Part shown: positions 14,405 to 15,184 of the stretch, piece after piece
How positions within the stretch are numbered: the stretch's first letter is position 1
Layout of the letters: every line of letters begins with the position of its first letter
Assembly (NCBI GenBank): GCA_937927265.1
Contig: CALBCO010000012.1
Coordinates: 1-15,184 of the forward strand
Direction of reading: 5' to 3'
Source: an uncultured Verrucomicrobiae bacterium
Lineage (GTDB): Bacteria; Verrucomicrobiota; Verrucomicrobiia; Palsa-1439
Length of the DNA stretch: 15,184 bases
Position numbers and translations under genes: made by a program
The notes under the pieces: model-generated
What the model saw: only the letters and a program-made list of their open reading frames with translations
What the model was told of the DNA's origin: nothing
The model's database searches: none

Positions 14405-14454
14405 ACGCGCCCGCAGATGCCCGATCAATAACCGGACGATCGTCCGGTTATTGA
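14401..14454 (+). CDS. 17-codon mini-ORF (possible leader peptide or relic start)
   Basis: ATG 14401 overlaps the ATPase stop as ATGA and is preceded by AGGAGG. The encoded peptide is MNAPADARSITGRSSGY, with a TGA at 14452-14454, 16 nt before the permease ATG. Codons 8-17 lie inside the palindrome described below. A ribosome reading it would open the hairpin and could reinitiate at the permease. It may also be the remains of an older permease start, since both begin ATGAAC. No homology is recognisable at this length. Confidence 0.35.
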   Translation: MNAPADARSITGRSSGY

Positions 14455-14456
14455 TC
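14423..14456. repeat. Perfect 34-bp palindrome between ATPase and permease genes
   Basis: Each 17-base arm reads GATCAATAACCGGACGA towards the centre, with no mismatch. As RNA it would form a 15-bp stem with a GAUC loop, ending 4 nt before the permease's AAGGAG. No T-run follows, so it is not a classical terminator. As DNA, the GGACGATCGTCC core resembles a dimeric repressor operator. The hexamer AGATGC occurs on both sides (14415-14420 and 14465-14470), 44 bp apart, which would fit the target duplication of a tiny inserted element but may be chance. Confidence 0.9.
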
Positions 14457-14470
14457 AGAGAAGGAGATGC

Positions 14471-15184
14471 ATGAACCCGTTTCGCGGATTTCAAGCAATC
14501 CTGCGCAAGGAGTTTATCGTGGTGTTGCGGGACAAGACCACGTTGTTTTTCATGTTTTTCCCGCCGCTGGTACAGATTATCGCGTTTGGTTATGCGCTGG
14601 ATACCGATGTCAAAAACATGACGCTGGTGGTGTATGACGAAGATCGAACTGTGGAAAGCCGACAGTTTGTGGAGGCATTGGCCAACACCGAAACGTTTGG
14701 CGTTGTCCGTGAGGTGGGTAGTATGGGGGAAGTCACGGCGACCTTGCGCCGTGGGGCCGCACGGGTCGGCATCCAAATTCCGCCGCAGTACACTCGGGAG
14801 TTGCGGGCTGGTCGCACGGCGACAGTGCAAGTGCTCATTGACGGCTCGAATTCAACCACCGCATTGCAGGCATTGAACACGGCGATTGCGGTGGCGTTTC
14901 AGCAATCCATTCGCCGGTTGCTCGCGGAAACCGGGCGGCGCACAGTGCCCATCGAGGTGCGCCCGCAAATGCTCTACAACCCGACGATGCGCAGTCCGAA
15001 TTTCTTTCTGCCGGGCGTGATCGGCATCGCGCTGCAGATTGCCACGGTCTTTGCCACGGCGATGGCGATTGTACGCGAGCGGGAACGCGGCACGCTAGAA
15101 AACCTGTTGGTCAGCCCTCTGTCTCGGTGGGGCTTGATGCTCGGCAAATTGGTGCCGTACCTGGTGTTGGGCTTGACGATGGCG
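14471..15184 (+). CDS. ABC-2 type transporter permease (YbhS/YbhR-like), truncated by window edge
   Basis: The frame is open for 238 codons to the window end with no stop. The start MNPFRGFQAILRKEFIVVLR then DKTTLFFMFFPPLVQIIAFG (first membrane helix, about residues 25-41) is typical of the YbhS/YbhR/CcmB-like family. A large periplasmic domain (about residues 45-175) precedes the second helix (FFLPGVIGIALQIATVFATA, from about 178), the family motif RERERGTLENLLVSP (about 202-216) and a further helix. AAGGAG at 14461-14466 is 4 nt before ATG 14471. It would form the membrane channel with the ATPase and adaptor encoded upstream; a second permease often follows in such operons. Confidence 0.92.
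   Translation, partial: MNPFRGFQAILRKEFIVVLRDKTTLFFMFFPPLVQIIAFGYALDTDVKNMTLVVYDEDRTVESRQFVEALANTETFGVVREVGSMGEVTATLRRGAARVGIQIPPQYTRELRAGRTATVQVLIDGSNSTTALQALNTAIAVAFQQSIRRLLAETGRRTVPIEVRPQMLYNPTMRSPNFFLPGVIGIALQIATVFATAMAIVRERERGTLENLLVSPLSRWGLMLGKLVPYLVLGLTMA

Noticed and set aside
13361..14830. Long antisense reading frame of 489 codons opposite the ABC ATPase and permease
   Set aside because: It lies opposite genes with intact Walker and signature motifs and crosses the intergenic palindrome. No recognisable domain or ribosome-binding site.
1..15184. CRISPR arrays, transposases, prophage genes or toxin-antitoxin pairs
   Set aside because: I looked for repeated spacers, DDE or recombinase motifs and small paired genes and found none; apart from the short repeats listed, the window is ordinary chromosomal sequence.

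Overview
The window is about 15.2 kb of moderately GC-rich, gene-dense bacterial chromosome. It carries one almost complete housekeeping operon, two further gene clusters read on the minus strand and the start of an efflux operon. Proteins and gene order suggest a Gram-negative bacterium: a complete F1Fo ATP synthase operon in the order (I/R-like)-B-E-F-H-A-G-D-C, a YbhG/YbhF/YbhS-like exporter, and a cytidylate-kinase-like gene after atpC. A Verrucomicrobia/PVC-type or other uncultured lineage is possible, but nothing in the sequence fixes the phylum.

Layout. (1) Positions 132-6861, plus strand: the ATP synthase operon, with very tight or overlapping junctions. A cytidylate-kinase-like gene (6858-7598) overlaps the end of atpC and so belongs to the same transcript. 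The c and a subunits have residues typical of a proton-driven enzyme. (2) Positions 7561-8888, minus strand: a tight cluster of yjbQ, a cupin and a PduO-type cobalamin adenosyltransferase. Its last gene overlaps the kinase gene tail-to-tail. (3) Positions 9024-11985, minus strand: tRNA-Thr(CGU), a long SRP RNA with an Alu domain, dnaX, ybaB and recR. The SRP RNA is not the short 4.5S form. It runs from about 11882 to 11615, its two ends pair perfectly over 8 bp, and it stops 8 nt before the dnaX ATG. The order tRNA-SRP RNA-dnaX-ybaB-recR matches that known from Bacillus. (4) Positions 12074-15184, plus strand: an exporter operon made of a membrane-fusion protein, a small cupin, an ABC ATPase and an ABC-2 permease cut by the window edge.

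The most unusual non-coding structure lies between the ATPase and permease genes. A perfect 34-bp palindrome (14423-14456) sits inside a 17-codon mini-ORF that has its own strong Shine-Dalgarno sequence, just before the permease's ribosome-binding site. The cupin gene of the same operon is bracketed by 9-bp direct repeats that contain the ribosome-binding site. I see no phage genes, transposase, CRISPR array or recognisable new defence system. What deserves a second look is mainly regulatory and architectural: the SRP RNA/dnaX junction, the palindrome with its mini-ORF, the cupin insertion and the kinase attached to the ATP synthase operon.
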